Shown here in pieces: positions 31,240 through 43,009 of a stretch of 64,000 nucleotides of DNA. The notes under the pieces were generated by a model that did no database searches, was not told the origin of the DNA, and saw nothing but the letters and a program-made list of their open reading frames with translations. A program made the translations under genes and the position numbers. The first letter of the stretch is position 1, and each line of letters opens with the position of its first letter. Origin of the DNA: Loripinus fragilis (Eukaryota > Mollusca > Bivalvia > Lucinida > Lucinidae); the NCBI GenBank assembly GCA_964019695.1, contig OZ026524.1:64177066-64241065 (forward strand). The letters are read 5' to 3'.

Positions 31240-31668
31240 ACGGCCCTATATTGAATCTGGCTTGATAGCTTTATGATTTTGAAGGGATCTGGACCAGTGT
31301 TGCTAAGAAACCCTATATTTTTGCGATTTTTCAGGGTTGATCCACGCATGAAATTGTGAAGGACAGTAAGAACTACTTCACAAAGCAAGGACCAAACAAA
31401 CAAAAAACACACACCATGTGCGGATCCAGAGGGGGGACAGTGGGTCCAGACCCCCACCCTCTGAAAAATCATAAAAAATATAGGGTTTCCTACCAATACT
31501 GGTCCGCATCCCCTGAAAAACAAGCCAGCATTCAAAGTTGGGCCATCATGTTGGGTCATCATCGGCCCGCTTTTAGTGCTATATAGATCCTCATACCCCT
31601 TATAAAAAAGAAGAAGAAGAGAAAAGTTGGACCCCCTTTGGCAAAACTTTCGGGAACCCCGCATGCAC
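31240..31668. mobile_element. Two adjacent GGATCC-family MITE copies
   Basis: A truncated copy (31240-31348, ending 'gatccacgcatg') is followed by a fuller inverted copy at 31415-31665 (starting 'catgtgcggatccagagg' and containing 'aaacaagccagcattcaa' and 'gttgggccatcatg'). Confidence 0.7.
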
Positions 31669-31694
31669 ACAATGGTAACAACAAACAACATTAT

Positions 31695-31968
31695 TATGAG
31701 CCGCGACACGTGATTACCAACAATGTGGTATTTTGACATGTGTAGACTCAGACGCTTCTGTGCAACCTACTTTTAAGCTTAGAAACTCCAAATGCTCTTC
31801 GTTCAGTAGCTTAATATTTATTGACTAATCAAGCGACTAGCAAAGGCTCTGATCAGACTGTGCGTATGCACAGGCTGGTCTGAGCCATTGCTGGTCACAC
31901 ATACCTAATTGTTGGTATTCCCATGTCACGACATACCTCATTGTTGGTAATCCCATGTCGCGACTCAT
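31695..31968. mobile_element. MITE with 'atgagccgcgacatg' TIRs
   Basis: The left end 'atgagccgcgacacgtgatt' plus 'accaacaatg' is mirrored at the right end. It contains 'gtgtagactcagac', 'gaaactccaaatg' and a hairpin with 'gtgcgtatgcac'. Further copies lie at 45075-45311, 47793-48028 and 59333-59567, with half a copy at 59132-59251. Confidence 0.8.
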
Positions 31969-31980
31969 ATCACCAATACA

Positions 31981-32286
31981 ACCGGGCCGCGTAGCGCAGT
32001 CGGTAACGTGTCTGGCTACAGGTGCGTGCCGGGGTCGCGAGTTCGATCCCGGCCCGGTACCATACTTTCGTGGAGATTGATCATGAAATAATTTCTCCAT
32101 TCTCCTCCCTTCCGCTGATTTATTCAAGAAGGGTTGTTGTCAGTTACAATCGAAAGTATGTGCACAAATTACTAGTTAACCGCTTGCTCAAGCCTGCCCA
32201 GGAAAAAGTGTGGTTAAGTGAACTGACCGTCCCGCAATGACCATAGCTGTTGACATGGGACGTAAAGCAACAAAAACAAAAAACAA
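31981..32286 (+). mobile_element. tRNA-derived SINE (family A) with 14-bp TSD
   Basis: The head 'gtagcgcagtcggtaacg' and 'ggtcgcgagttcgatccc' has near-canonical A/B boxes and the same body as the copy at 5450. The duplication 'atatcaccaataca' flanks it exactly (31967-31980 and 32287-32300). Confidence 0.9.
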
Positions 32287-32309
32287 ATATCACCAATACA
32301 GAACCACCG

Positions 32310-32960
32310 CCTTAGAACGACCTGAAGCCTGAGGCCAGGTTAGACAGGAATAATCCCTCATTTAAAGTTTGTGAATGCTCTTCAATTAGCCTGTAATTAG
32401 TTACTTTTGCTTGTTCATGGGGGCCTGGCTATTTTCAGGTCAATGAGCTCTACACAAAAAACTGGAAGCACTTCAATCTGCTTACACACAACACAAGCAA
32501 AGTTATATATCCTTGATAATGTCAAAAATAACAATGTTTCAGAGTAAAAATTTAGCAGTGGGTGCACTGATATGTATATTTTGATACCTGGCTGATATTT
32601 AATATTTATTTCAAAAATTTAACCCTTAAAGCACCTATGACTATTGCAGACGATATATTTTGTAACAATGATAGATTAAAATCAAATGAAGCCTATTGAA
32701 AAACAAAATATTTTCTTTTGACAGTTGTAACATTCTAATTTGCATTGATCTGACCGTTGATTGTAATTAAAACAGAATATTATAATGAAGAAATTGACTG
32801 AAGGTGCTGCTTCAATCATTTAGCTGACCTGCATAAACAGGTAAACTCAGGTCATTGTGAGTGTGTTGCTCCCAGATGATTGCATAAAGCTGATAAACAG
32901 TCCTGTGATTAACTAAGCAGATGAAAAAATGATCTGTGAAAATTAAATCAGTACATAATC
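32310..32960. other. Non-coding AT-rich stretch
   Basis: No gene. At 32622-32680 'taacccttaaagcac' and 'ttgcagacgat' match one end of the 'aacccttaaagcgc' MITE family found in the Rho intron at 54709. Confidence 0.4.
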
Positions 32961-32964
32961 AATA

Positions 32965-35268
32965 TAGCAAGAAGTGAGCAAAGCTCACATACCCCCAGCG
33001 GTAGCCATCGAAGGTTGTAACACTTTCAAAGAAAAGACAAAATTGTTAAATATTTCATAATCCTAAATCAAGCAGTTTCTAAGAAAACTTTGATGAAAAA
33101 TGTCCATATGTGTTATATAGGAATGACAGAAGAAAAAATTGAAAAAGAAGGCAAAATGAGAATTAACATCTTAATTTTCATTCACACAATACACTTTGCC
33201 TACCTGAAAGTGTATACAAAGTTTCATAATCCTAAATCAAGTAGTTGCTAAGAAAACTGACACAAAATGTCCCATATGTGTTATAAAGGAGTGACAGAAG
33301 AAAAATTGAAAAAGAAGGAAAAATGAGCTTTAGCATCTTTATTTTCATTTACACAATACACTTAGTCTACGAGTGGCGTTCAATATGTAATGAAAACAGC
33401 CCATTATATCCCAAAGTTTTATATTTACACACTTCGTAATTACTTTAATTTAAAGGTCTGTTTCTTGGCTAAATACATGTAAAATTGCAGTTGTCCAGCT
33501 CTTTATCTAATTTACACAAGTCACTTTAAAGATTAGGTGCTGAAGTACACTGCAATATGAAATAAAACATTGTTTTTAAAAGCAGATAACTACATGAACG
33601 AGGGATGTTTTCAGTCTGCTTCTTCGTGTGGTAAATATCCATAAATTGGAGATTTATACCTGCAAAAAATTTTGATGTTGCTTCATAATCTATGAAACAC
33701 AGAGGCTGTCATTTTGGTTAAAATCTTCCTTGATGCTACATTTTCTGGCATTCCATTGACAGAGTCGTTTTTGCGTGAACGAATACAAAGCGAAAATTCA
33801 TATGAAAATCATTTGTAACATTTTTTCTGGTCGCTTCGATGTTCATTTGCAAGTAATAAAGCCGATTTTGAAATTTCCATATTTAATCTCACTCATAAAG
33901 TACCCCCAAGTACGTCATTTGAAATAAGAAAATCACTTTAAAGAATTTCATCATTGGCTAACACTGAAATGGATCAGACAAAATACCGCGTTTCATCGAT
34001 GTTTGCATCCGGATGCATTATTTGTACATTATTACACATACTTACATGTACATAATCTGGCTGGCTAATTTCAGACAATAAATTTATAGGAAACGAAAAT
34101 GGTTTACCACTCAGATGAGATACCCCTAGATATTGGTTTCAGTTTAGCTGGTCTGCTGCCTATACACTGTGTTTACTGAAACTTCGATACAATCAAAATT
34201 GTCCTTTCCTGGTACAAAGCCACATTTCCGATTTTCAAGAACCGTGCGTATTTTAGTGTTACGTCCATTGCTTTAAACGACGTCAACGTAAGAGGGGGTA
34301 ACGTACTAAAACCGTTTGCACGCGACATCGGTACCCGTCAAAAGTTTGTATCGTTATAGCAGATAAAGGGGAAATGAGTCAGAAAACTATGGATATGTGA
34401 TTCATGCATGTTCATTGTTTGTTTTAGAAAATACAGCATGCCTTTCTACCTTTGTTAAAACGAGTCTTTACAATTCGGAGGAAAATATATGCAGTGTATA
34501 TTAGAGTGATTTTTAAAAAGCCTGTAACATATTGAATTTGGAAAGATAAAATAATATTTCATACACCATTATAACGGCGACGCTTTGATCTTTCGTTTGG
34601 CATATGGCATTAAATCCTAACGCGTTTGTGTGTGTGTGTGAATTGGTTTTCTTTACATATTGAACCCCCCTCGTATCTAAAGGTATACACAAAATTTGAA
34701 AACACTGGCTCTGATAGGAGCCGCGACATCAGTGACAGAAATTTTCATTGGAGAGAAAGAAAAATAAACAAATAAAGGGACTGATATGCAATATGTGGCT
34801 GTTTTTTGCTTCACAATACAACTCATCACTACCAAGCTTTGTACCAAATTTCAAAATCCTAAGTCAAGTAGTTGCTGGGAAATCTTTGACAGAAAAAAAT
34901 GTCCATATGTATAATATAAGAGTGACAGAAGGAAAAAATAAAAAAATGAAAAAAAGGAAAAATAAGGATTAGCATCTTTATTTTCATTTACACAATACAC
35001 TTTTCCTACTTGAAGGTGCACACAACATTTGAAAACACTGGCTCCAAAAGGAGCTGAGAAATCTGTGACAGAAATTTCCATTGGAGAGAAAGAAAAATGA
35101 ACAAATGAAGGGACTGATTCGCAATATGTGGCTGTTGTTTTGTTACACAATACAACTAATCACTATCAAGCTTTTTTACCAAATTTCAGAATCCTAAGTC
35201 AGGTAGTTGTTGAGAAATCTTTGACAGAAAAAAAAGTTTACATACAAACAGACAAACAAACGGATAGG
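32965..35268. repeat. Tandem units of about 190 bp interrupted by a mariner-type insertion
   Basis: Units recur near 33030, 33210, 34835 and 35150. They contain 'tttcataatcctaaatcaag' or 'tttcaaaatcctaagtcaag', 'tagttgctaagaaa', 'atgtccatatgt' and 'tttcatttacacaatacact'. The copy at 33200-33370 is split by an insertion (33370-34673) and continues afterwards. Confidence 0.8.
33368..34675. mobile_element. Tc1/mariner-type element, 1.3 kb, TA target
   Basis: The ends are 'cgagtggcgttcaatatgta' and, mirrored, 'cgaggggggttcaatatgta', each flanked by TA (33368-33369 and 34674-34675). Neighbouring tandem units show the uninterrupted site ('acaatacacttttcctactt' near 34992), proving the insertion point and the TA duplication. 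The length fits mariner elements, but I could not read a transposase with D,D34D in either strand, so the interior is decayed or replaced. Confidence 0.8.
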
Positions 35269-35271
35269 TGC

Positions 35272-35410
35272 TAGAATGTCTATTCCCAAAATGTCCATTT
35301 CCAAAATGTCTATTCACAAAATGCCTATTCCCATAATGTCTACTGTGCCAAAATGTATATTCCCAAAACGTCTACTGTGCCAAAATGTCTATTCCCAAAA
35401 TGTCTACTAT
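35272..35410 (-). repeat. 32-bp minisatellite, short inverted array
   Basis: Four to five diverged copies of 'gtctactgtgccaaaatgtc' plus 'tattcccaaaat'. This is the reverse complement of the large array at 37434-37945. Confidence 0.85.
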
Positions 35411-37430
35411 TTAAAAAAAAGTACATAAATTTATGGAAAAAAATATAAAATACCTATCGAACTGGCGCCTGTCTGTGTTTGTGTCCGAAGTATTCAAAAT
35501 AATTTAATGACTTTTACTATATATTGTCAATATATAGCAAATTTTACGGTCCAAAAAGTTTAAGTTATTAGCTCACCTGAGCCGACAAGGTGAGCTTATA
35601 GTAGAGGTCTATGACAAAACATAGAACGACAAGACATAGAAAAGCAAAAATATAGAAAAGACATAATATAGAAAGACAAAACATAGAAAGAAAACATCGA
35701 AAAAAGATCGAAAAAAATACGAAATAACATCGAAAAAGTTCAGAAACATCGAAAATTTATTTCCATCAATTTAACGACAACAATACATTTTGGATATTTG
35801 GGGGTAGGCCTAGCAAACATTGATTAATTTAGCGACCAATAAAGCATAACAGTGCAGTAGATTCTATCATTGCTAGTTTCGTTTTGCGATAAGTTATCAC
35901 GTAACGTTGTAAGCCAAACCCTTCAGGTACTCCATACATGAATGTCCGTTATTGGTTCTTAACTCAAACTCGGACACAACTCTTTTCTCAGAACTCAGGG
36001 TTGGATTGCTCTCCCTTGAGAAATTCAAAAAAATCCAAACTACCCAGAATTGAGCTTGAGCCAAGCGGTCAACTAATTGTAATTTTTCACACTGGTTGTT
36101 CTATGATTTGTCGTTCAATTATTCATCGCTCTATTGAATGTCGCTTCTACAAGAGGTGTTTCATGTTTATTTGAACAAATTTGAAAATGTCATTACTTAT
36201 TTATTTCTCGTTATATTTGGTAATAATTGATTTCAATGGGTTAGCCTGATCTCCAGAAATACACAGTCATCACAAAACATGTCCTTTATTTTCATTTTCT
36301 GGTTTGAAACAGTCTCTGAAGATGAGTAGTCAAATTTTAAGCGTTTAAAAATGCTGTCTGAAACTAAATATACTAAATCTTCCTCGAACAATTTCTCTAA
36401 AAGATATGAAGTTTTTCTCTTGGAACCACTTACACATTGTACATAAATAATTAAAGTATGTTCTGTTAGAAAATAAAGCATTCCAGTTGGATATTTAATT
36501 TTTGGAAGCGACTTGAACATCAAATTTTAGGGTTTACAGTTTCCATAGCAACACTAAATTGTATGTAAACTACTCAAGTGCAATATTTGGTGATCAGTTT
36601 TATTGGCAATAGATACTTAAAATATCTAAGAAATTGAGTCGGTTGTGAGGTTTGAGAATTTGTTTTTCAAAATTCTTCCAAGACACATTTTATACGTGAG
36701 ATACCCATTTGGGCACTTGTATGGAAGAACTTATTAAGCCCAGTTTCAAAGTAAAAAACAGGCACACATAGACTGTTTCTCATTTGATAAATAGACTGAG
36801 TGTTCCTCTAGACTTAAAAGAAAATCTCACACTTAAAAACGTATTTTCTTAGAAGATACACCCGTTTTAGCTCTTAAAATCAGAAAAAGGGGGGTGGGGA
36901 TGTATTTATGGCCGCTGTGTTATGGCTATGCTTCAAATTGCCATCTTGTCTATTTGGCAATACCAATGACACGTCTGTTATGCATGAAAAAGCAAAATGT
37001 GTTTGTTTTATTTATATGCAACCGCAAAAAGTGAAATTCAAATTTGTTCAAATAAACATGAAACATGTCTTGTATGTCTTGACGCATCTATTAAATGTCG
37101 TTTCTCTCTTTTGTCTTTCTATGTTTTTTCGTACACCGTATAGTATAGCTTTAAAACTGGCGTCTGTCCGTGTTTGCTTCCGAAGTATTCAAAATATTTA
37201 ATGGCCTTTACTATATATTGCCATTATATAGAAAATTCTATGGTGTCCGAAAAAATAAAGTTATTAGCTCATCTGACCCAAAGGCGCACAAGGTGAGCTT
37301 ATAGTATACTGGCGTCCGTCCGTGTGTGCATTGACCTAAATCACAATTATATCCATGGCAGAACATACTTATTTCCAAATATCTAAGAAGTATATCAGTT
37401 CTTTATCATTTACTCATGTTTACCAAGGGA
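35411..37430. other. Spacer between inverted minisatellites, with direct repeats
   Basis: The segment 35463-35595 ('ctggcgcctgtctgtgtttg', 'ttactatatattg', 'ttagctcacctga') recurs directly at 37158-37300. A 96-codon minus-strand frame (36233-36523) has a protein-like composition but no recognised domain. I do not call it. Small hairpins 'agctcacc...ggtgagct' occur at 35572 and 37266. Confidence 0.5.
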
Positions 37431-37945
37431 GTAGACATTTTGGGAATAGACATTTTGGCACAGTAGACATTATGGGAATAGACATTTTGGGAATAGACAC
37501 TCGGGAATAGACATTTTGGCACAGTAGACATTATGGGAATAGACATTTTGGCACAGTAGACATTATGGGAATAGACTTTTTGGCACAGTAGACATTATGA
37601 GAATAGACATTTTGGCACAGTAGACATTATGGGAATAGACATTTTGGCACAGTTGACATTTTGGTAATAGACATTTTGGCACAGTAGACATTATGGGAAT
37701 AGACATTTTGGCACAGTAGACATTTTGGGAATAGACATTTTGGCACAGTAGACATTATGGGAATAGACATTTTGGCACAGTAGACATTATGGGAACAGAC
37801 ATTTTGGCACAGTAGACATTATGGGAATAGACATTTTGGCACAGTAGACATTATGGGAATAGATATTTTGGCACAGTAGACATTTTGGGAATAGACATTT
37901 TGGCACAGTAGACATTTTGGGAATAGACATTTTGGGAATATACAT
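37430..37945 (+). repeat. 32-bp minisatellite, about 16 copies
   Basis: The unit 'gtagacattatgggaataga' plus 'cattttggcaca' is two related 16-base halves. Copies are very similar, with 'ttatggg' or 'ttttggg' as the main variant. The frames covering it are repeat artefacts. Confidence 0.95.
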
Positions 37946-39420
37946 TGTAGCATTACCCCAAACAAACAAACATAATTACAATAAAGGCAAAAACTATATA
38001 CCCCCTATATACTTCGTACCGGGGGTACGTATAAATATTTATTTTTGATTCAAGTAAAATGTTAAAAGTCAGAGACAAACACTTTAAATACAAACTCACG
38101 TGCAGACTATCCCATGTGCGCATATAAACACAAGACACTGTTCTCGAAAAGTACAGTGTACGCAGTACACCCTGACAACTGCCTGTAACAAATATTCTGG
38201 CCACTGCACGAGATTTCAGCACTTATCGCATCGGCAAGAAGCGAAGGTTCAGGTGAGTCTGCCCATTTGCGTAGACTCGCCAGAGCCTTCGCTGTTCGCA
38301 TACACAAAGTATGGATGTAGATTAATGCTCAGACCAAATTTTAGACAGCTAGAGTCGCTGGTAATGTCAGCATGGGCAGTTAGTAGAGTCTTCTAGCATA
38401 TACGATAAGTTCCAAAACCCCATGTGCTGGCTCATTTATTTAGAGTTACAGAGTACGATACTTTGAGACAAACCTCAGAAAATGACAATTCAGAGAACAT
38501 ACAACTGTACTTAATTGTCCATGTTAGCAGGTGGTATCGACATTTGGTCCTTCACAATTTATTTTTGTATTTATCGCTCTTTAAAAGCGAGCAGCGAAGT
38601 TTCAGACGAGCTCACGAAAAGGCGCAGTCTCATCAGAATCTTCACTGCATACATCGACATAGTATGAGTTTCAAAGTATATTATGACATACCATTTAGAC
38701 ACAATGCCCAACTGGAGGACTGAAAGCACTTCTTTTGAGTTATATTGCGTATATGCGATATGTAGGGCCTACCATTATTAATTATTAGGAAATTTTCGCG
38801 ATATTTTTTTCGCGAATAGCGTTAAAAGACATATTTGCTACGTTAAAAATTCGCGACTTGGGCATATTTACCTATACCAGTAAGCGACCGGTTGATTTCG
38901 CCATTTCGCGAGGGTTTATTTTCATGAAACTTCGCATCCGCGTAAATACAACCCTCGCGAAAATTACCGAATTTACAGTAAAACAATGTTTAACGTCAAA
39001 TACCTAGCAATACACAAAGTGCAAATGCATGCTGGTGCAATAAGCAAATTATTGAATGTTTTTGGGTCATACAAGTTTCAGACCTATATGTTTTAGACTT
39101 GTATGATTTTTATGTTTACATGGCATGTATAGATCTTTGTCCTGTATGGTTTTATATCCCGCCATATCATATACTCTCTTGCAAACTTCAAGTTTTGCCA
39201 TAATTATAAAGGAATGAGGGAGTATTGTTAATGTATACGTAAGGAATAAAGAAACGCAACAAACACTTCGAGTCATTGTAAGCATACAACTTGATGCAAG
39301 TTTTTAGTGCAAACGATATTAATCCATAGGAGCAGTATGTGTCCGTCAAATTACACCAAACCATCATTTAAACACGCTAAACTTATATTTTTGTCTGTTG
39401 CGTTTCTTTATTCCTTAAGC
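37946..39420. other. Non-coding stretch with one hairpin
   Basis: At 38236-38292 'gcgaaggttcaggtgagtct' is mirrored by 'agactcgccagagccttcgc', enclosing 'gcccatttgcgt'. Repeated 'ttcgcga' words occur at 38797-38960. No gene recognised. Confidence 0.5.
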
Positions 39421-39421
39421 A

Positions 39422-39468
39422 TACAACTACGACTACTACTACTACTACTACTACTGCTGCTACTACTT

Positions 39469-39522
<54 letters not shown>

Positions 39523-39556
39523 AAGTATACTACTACTACTACTACTACTACTACTA
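39422..39556. repeat. (CTA)n microsatellite
   Basis: About 130 bases of 'actactact' with a few CTG/CTT variants and one break at 39521-39529. It generates the long poly-Leu frame, which is not a gene. Confidence 0.95.
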
Positions 39557-39592
39557 AGCAAAACTAAATTTAAAAAGTGCCAGTAATAGAGC

Positions 39593-39975
39593 CTGTTAAA
39601 GCTGGATACTCTGTAACTATGAACATTTTCGAAAAAAATATTTTCTTTTTAAATCATTTGTAAAAGTAGAATAAAGTTATGTTGTCACAATGAATCTAAT
39701 TTCTACAGCTGAAAACTGCATGGAAAAGTGAATTATCGTATAAAACAGCTGTATTTTCTCTTGTTTGCAATTATTTGCGTCCCTCCAATAATTCTAGACA
39801 GTTAATTTTTAACATAAATGCTGTAGTTTTGGCACTAATAATTTGTTAATTATTACGAAAAAGGTAAAATGTATACCTGTATTTTAGTATTTTTAATGTG
39901 TTCTTGAAAAATAGAAACATTATTTTTAAAATGAAAATATCAAAAGTTACAGATTATGCAGCTTTAATAATCTAT
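39593..39975. mobile_element. MITE with 'ttaaagctg' TIRs, about 380 bp
   Basis: The left end 'ttaaagctggatactctgta' plus 'actatgaac' is mirrored by 'gttacagattatgcagcttt'. An inverted full-length relative lies at 62893-63268 and shares 'tgcgtccctccaataatt' (reverse complement). Confidence 0.75.
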
Positions 39976-40447
39976 AATACTAAATAAACGAATTACCGCA
40001 TAAACTGAAAAATCGAGGTCATTTTCATGCTTGATTTCTTTACTGTTACTTTAAGATATTGCTTTCATTGATAATCTCGGTTAGGATGAGTTTTCATTTA
40101 GCATAGATTTAGAGAATTTTGGAATTAAGTGTGTTTTCTAAAAGAACTGCGCCCTCTGGCGAATGTTTCTATATTTAGTGTATGTCACGTTCATGGTCAC
40201 GCGTCACTATTTTTAGATCGATTGGGTTTCCAATACAAACTGAATGGAGATGACCGAAGCGTTCCGAATTTTTGTGTATATGTCATATGTATATGTGTAT
40301 TATGCTGTGTCAAGTCGGCCATATTATAAACAACAATGGGGAAAACGCCGCCAAACTCGCCAAAGAAAAAAAGATATGGCTGTAATTTTAAATAATCCCT
40401 TATCAAAACTGATTATTAGTCGCGGTAATCATCACACCTTTCTTCGA

Positions 40448-40710
40448 CACGCGCTTAATAATCCTAAGTGTCAAGGTCGCTGCGCATAATGTACTGTTTA
40501 CATCGATTGGCTTGGTCGTACCACTTATATCACGGTAGGCAATGACGCTATCAAATATTATTAGTAAAAGGCGCCTCGCTGAAGTTTTTCTGTGATTTTC
40601 TTGACGAGAAGAAATAAACATAACCGCATTTACAAGTATCAGCTTTTGTAAAAAGAAAATAAAAAAAAAATCGTCGGTTCCGGGTCATTTCGGCCCATGG
40701 TCATTTCGGC
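40448..40710 (+). repeat. Direct repeat, copy 1
   Basis: It shares 'aataatcctaag', 'gcttggtcgtaccactt', 'aggcaatgacgctatcaa', 'tttacaagtatcagcttttg' and 'gggtcatttcggccca' with copy 2 at 42388-42725. Confidence 0.8.
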
Positions 40711-42387
40711 CCAATAATCCCTTTTTGGTTCTTAGAAAAAAATAAATCTCACTCCTAAAAAATTTGGTAAAATTGGTCCGCGCGGTAAATGCGAGCAGAA
40801 AATAACCATTTTAAGGGCGTCGCGCGCAATCTCACTCTTTAAGATTTCAAAAAGTTGACAGGTATGCAAATAACGAAGTAAGAACTACACCAAAATCACC
40901 ACCTTAGAACGGTCAGGTGCAAGCTACTGGTGAGGGCTTGAGGTTGAATTTGTTTTTAGCTCACCTTAGCAGCATATGTCAGCTTATAGGTAGGATGCCC
41001 ATGGTCCGTTGTCGTCAACAATTTCAAACATCTTCTTCTCGGAAACCATTTGACCAATCAAAGACAAATTTTATGTGGAGCCTCTTTGGGTAGGGGGAAC
41101 GAAAGTTTGTTTGTTGCATCTGGGTCACATGACCAAGATGGCCGCCACGCCCATATATGGTAAAAACCCTTCAAAAATCTTCTTCCCCGGAACCGGTGAA
41201 CCAATTTCCACGAAACTTGGTATGTAGCAGTGGTGACTCTGCCCATCATACTTTGTTCAAATGATGACCTACGGTTGACCTTGACCAATTTTACAACAAG
41301 GTCAAATTTGTTAAATTAGGCTTTTCTACAGGAAAAAGTGAAAGCTGTTGATTTTTTCACAAATATTTCAGCCTCTGACCTGAAACCAACTGAAATAATG
41401 AAGAATTGTGAGTATTGAAGGCCGAGGTCATTTCTTGACCTTGGCTAAAGGTCATTTACGTATATGAAAATTAAAACTGGCTTTTCTCGGAAATTGATGG
41501 GCCAATCAAACCCAAATTTTATATGTTAGCTTTCAGGTACAAGCAGGGTTCCAGTTTGAGGGCAAATCGGCGAAATACTTCGCCCCAGACCGCTCCGTTT
41601 CGCCTATAATGGTCGTAAAAAGGGAAGTGTATTTCGGCATATGGAGGCGCAGTGGCTCAGTGGTAGAGCGTAGGACTCGGGACCTAGAGGCCCCGAGTTC
41701 GAACCCCACGACCGCTGTGTAGTGTCCTTGAGAAAGGCACTTTCACCTTCCCAAAGTACTAATAATACCCAGGAAGAAGTGGCTCCGTCTCAACATGACT
41801 GAAAAATTGTTTACCGGGACGTAAAACACCAATCAATCCAAACCATTTCGGCATCAGTGTTCCTTTTCAGGCCATTTTGGGGGGCGAAATTCGGCCCCAC
41901 TCCCAAAGGCGAAACACCTCCTTTTTCCCAATTGGCACAGTAAAATTCCCAATCAGAAGTTGGAAGAAAAATAAGGAGAAAAAGTTTGTTTTTTAACCAC
42001 GAAAAGTAACGACATTTCCAGGTTTGCCTTTGAAGAAGATAATTTGGTATACAAAAATTTCCTTAAATATTGTATTTCTTTGCATTTTGAGTGTGAAAAC
42101 CACTCATTTATTGGTTTGGGCAGCTACCACTTAAAAAATTGCAGACTAATTTTTCCGACATTGTCCCTATTTTTGGACAGTACCAGTAACCAACACAACA
42201 CTAAACTATAATAATCAGCAGACCTTAGTATAAACTTAAATTGACACTAGCTTTAAACAAGTACAGACTTTTGGGGGGGGGGACTCACAAAACAGTAACA
42301 AAACAAACAGAACTTCTATAAAATAGTTAATTACTACCATTGATGGCAACTAGAGTTATGAAAGTTCAAGACACCTTTCTCTGACTC
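40711..42387. other. Spacer with dispersed repeat and SINE
   Basis: Holds a 'ttagctcacc' repeat from about 40958 to 41560 ('gaccaagatggccgccacgc', 'gaaaccatttgaccaatcaa', several 'gaccttgac' words) and a family B SINE at 41641. No gene. Confidence 0.5.
41641..41844 (+). mobile_element. tRNA-derived SINE (family B variant) with 10-bp TSD
   Basis: The head 'aggcgcagtggctcagtgg' and 'gagttcgaaccccac' has A/B box matches. The tail 'gtccttgagaaaggcac' has diverged. 'atttcggcat' is duplicated at 41631-41640 and 41845-41854. Confidence 0.85.
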
Positions 42388-42725
42388 ACGCTCAATAATC
42401 CTAAGTTTCAAGGTCGCTAAACAGCTTACATTGATAGGCTTGGTCGTACCACTTGACGCAGTAGGCAATGACGCTATCAATAAAATCTGTTTAAAAAAGT
42501 GCATTGTTCAGAAATAAGAACCTGGATTTGAGCGATTTTTGGCATTGTTTGGAGGAAAACAAATATAGTAAAAGTCACCTCGCTGAAGATTTTTAGTGAT
42601 TTTCAAGATGAGAAGATATAAGCATAATCTTGTTTACAAGTATCAGCTTTTGTAAAAAAAATTAAAACTCGCCGGTTTCGGGTCATTTCGGCCCATACCT
42701 ATTTGGGCCCATGGTCATTTCGGCG
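42388..42725 (+). repeat. Direct repeat, copy 2
   Basis: Partner of 40448-40710, with an extra 80-90 bp near 42480-42575 that copy 1 lacks. Confidence 0.8.
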
Positions 42726-42876
42726 ACTAGAATCGCCAATACAAGTTTCAGATTTCATAAAGCTGTGAAAAATTAACACACATGAAAGGGGGATACAAGT
42801 TTCAGCTTTTTTAAATGCAAAATAAAGGTAAATTGACAATCATGAAATATTTCTGCGCTTGCGTGGGCTCTTTTCT

Positions 42877-42964
42877 AGTAATAATAATAATAATAACAAT
42901 AATAATAATAATAATAATAATATAAGAAGAAGAAGAAGAAGAATTATTATTATTATTATTATTA

Positions 42965-43008
<44 letters not shown>

Positions 43009-43009
43009 T
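42877..43009. repeat. (TAA)n-(GAA)n-(TTA)n compound microsatellite
   Basis: A (TAA)n arm, a short (GAA)n bridge and a (TTA)n arm form a self-complementary hairpin. It marks the left edge of the tandem duplication. Confidence 0.9.

Noticed and set aside
33370..34673. Mariner transposase gene
   Set aside because: I searched both strands for the D,D34D pattern and the helix-turn-helix region and could not support either.
36233..36523. 96-codon minus-strand frame with protein-like composition
   Set aside because: Contains internal splice-like words but no recognised domain and no supporting neighbour exon.
37430..37945. CRISPR-like array
   Set aside because: The 32-base units are contiguous with no unique spacers, so this is a minisatellite in an animal genome.
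39307..39567. Frame with a long poly-Leu tract
   Set aside because: Produced by the (CTA)n microsatellite.
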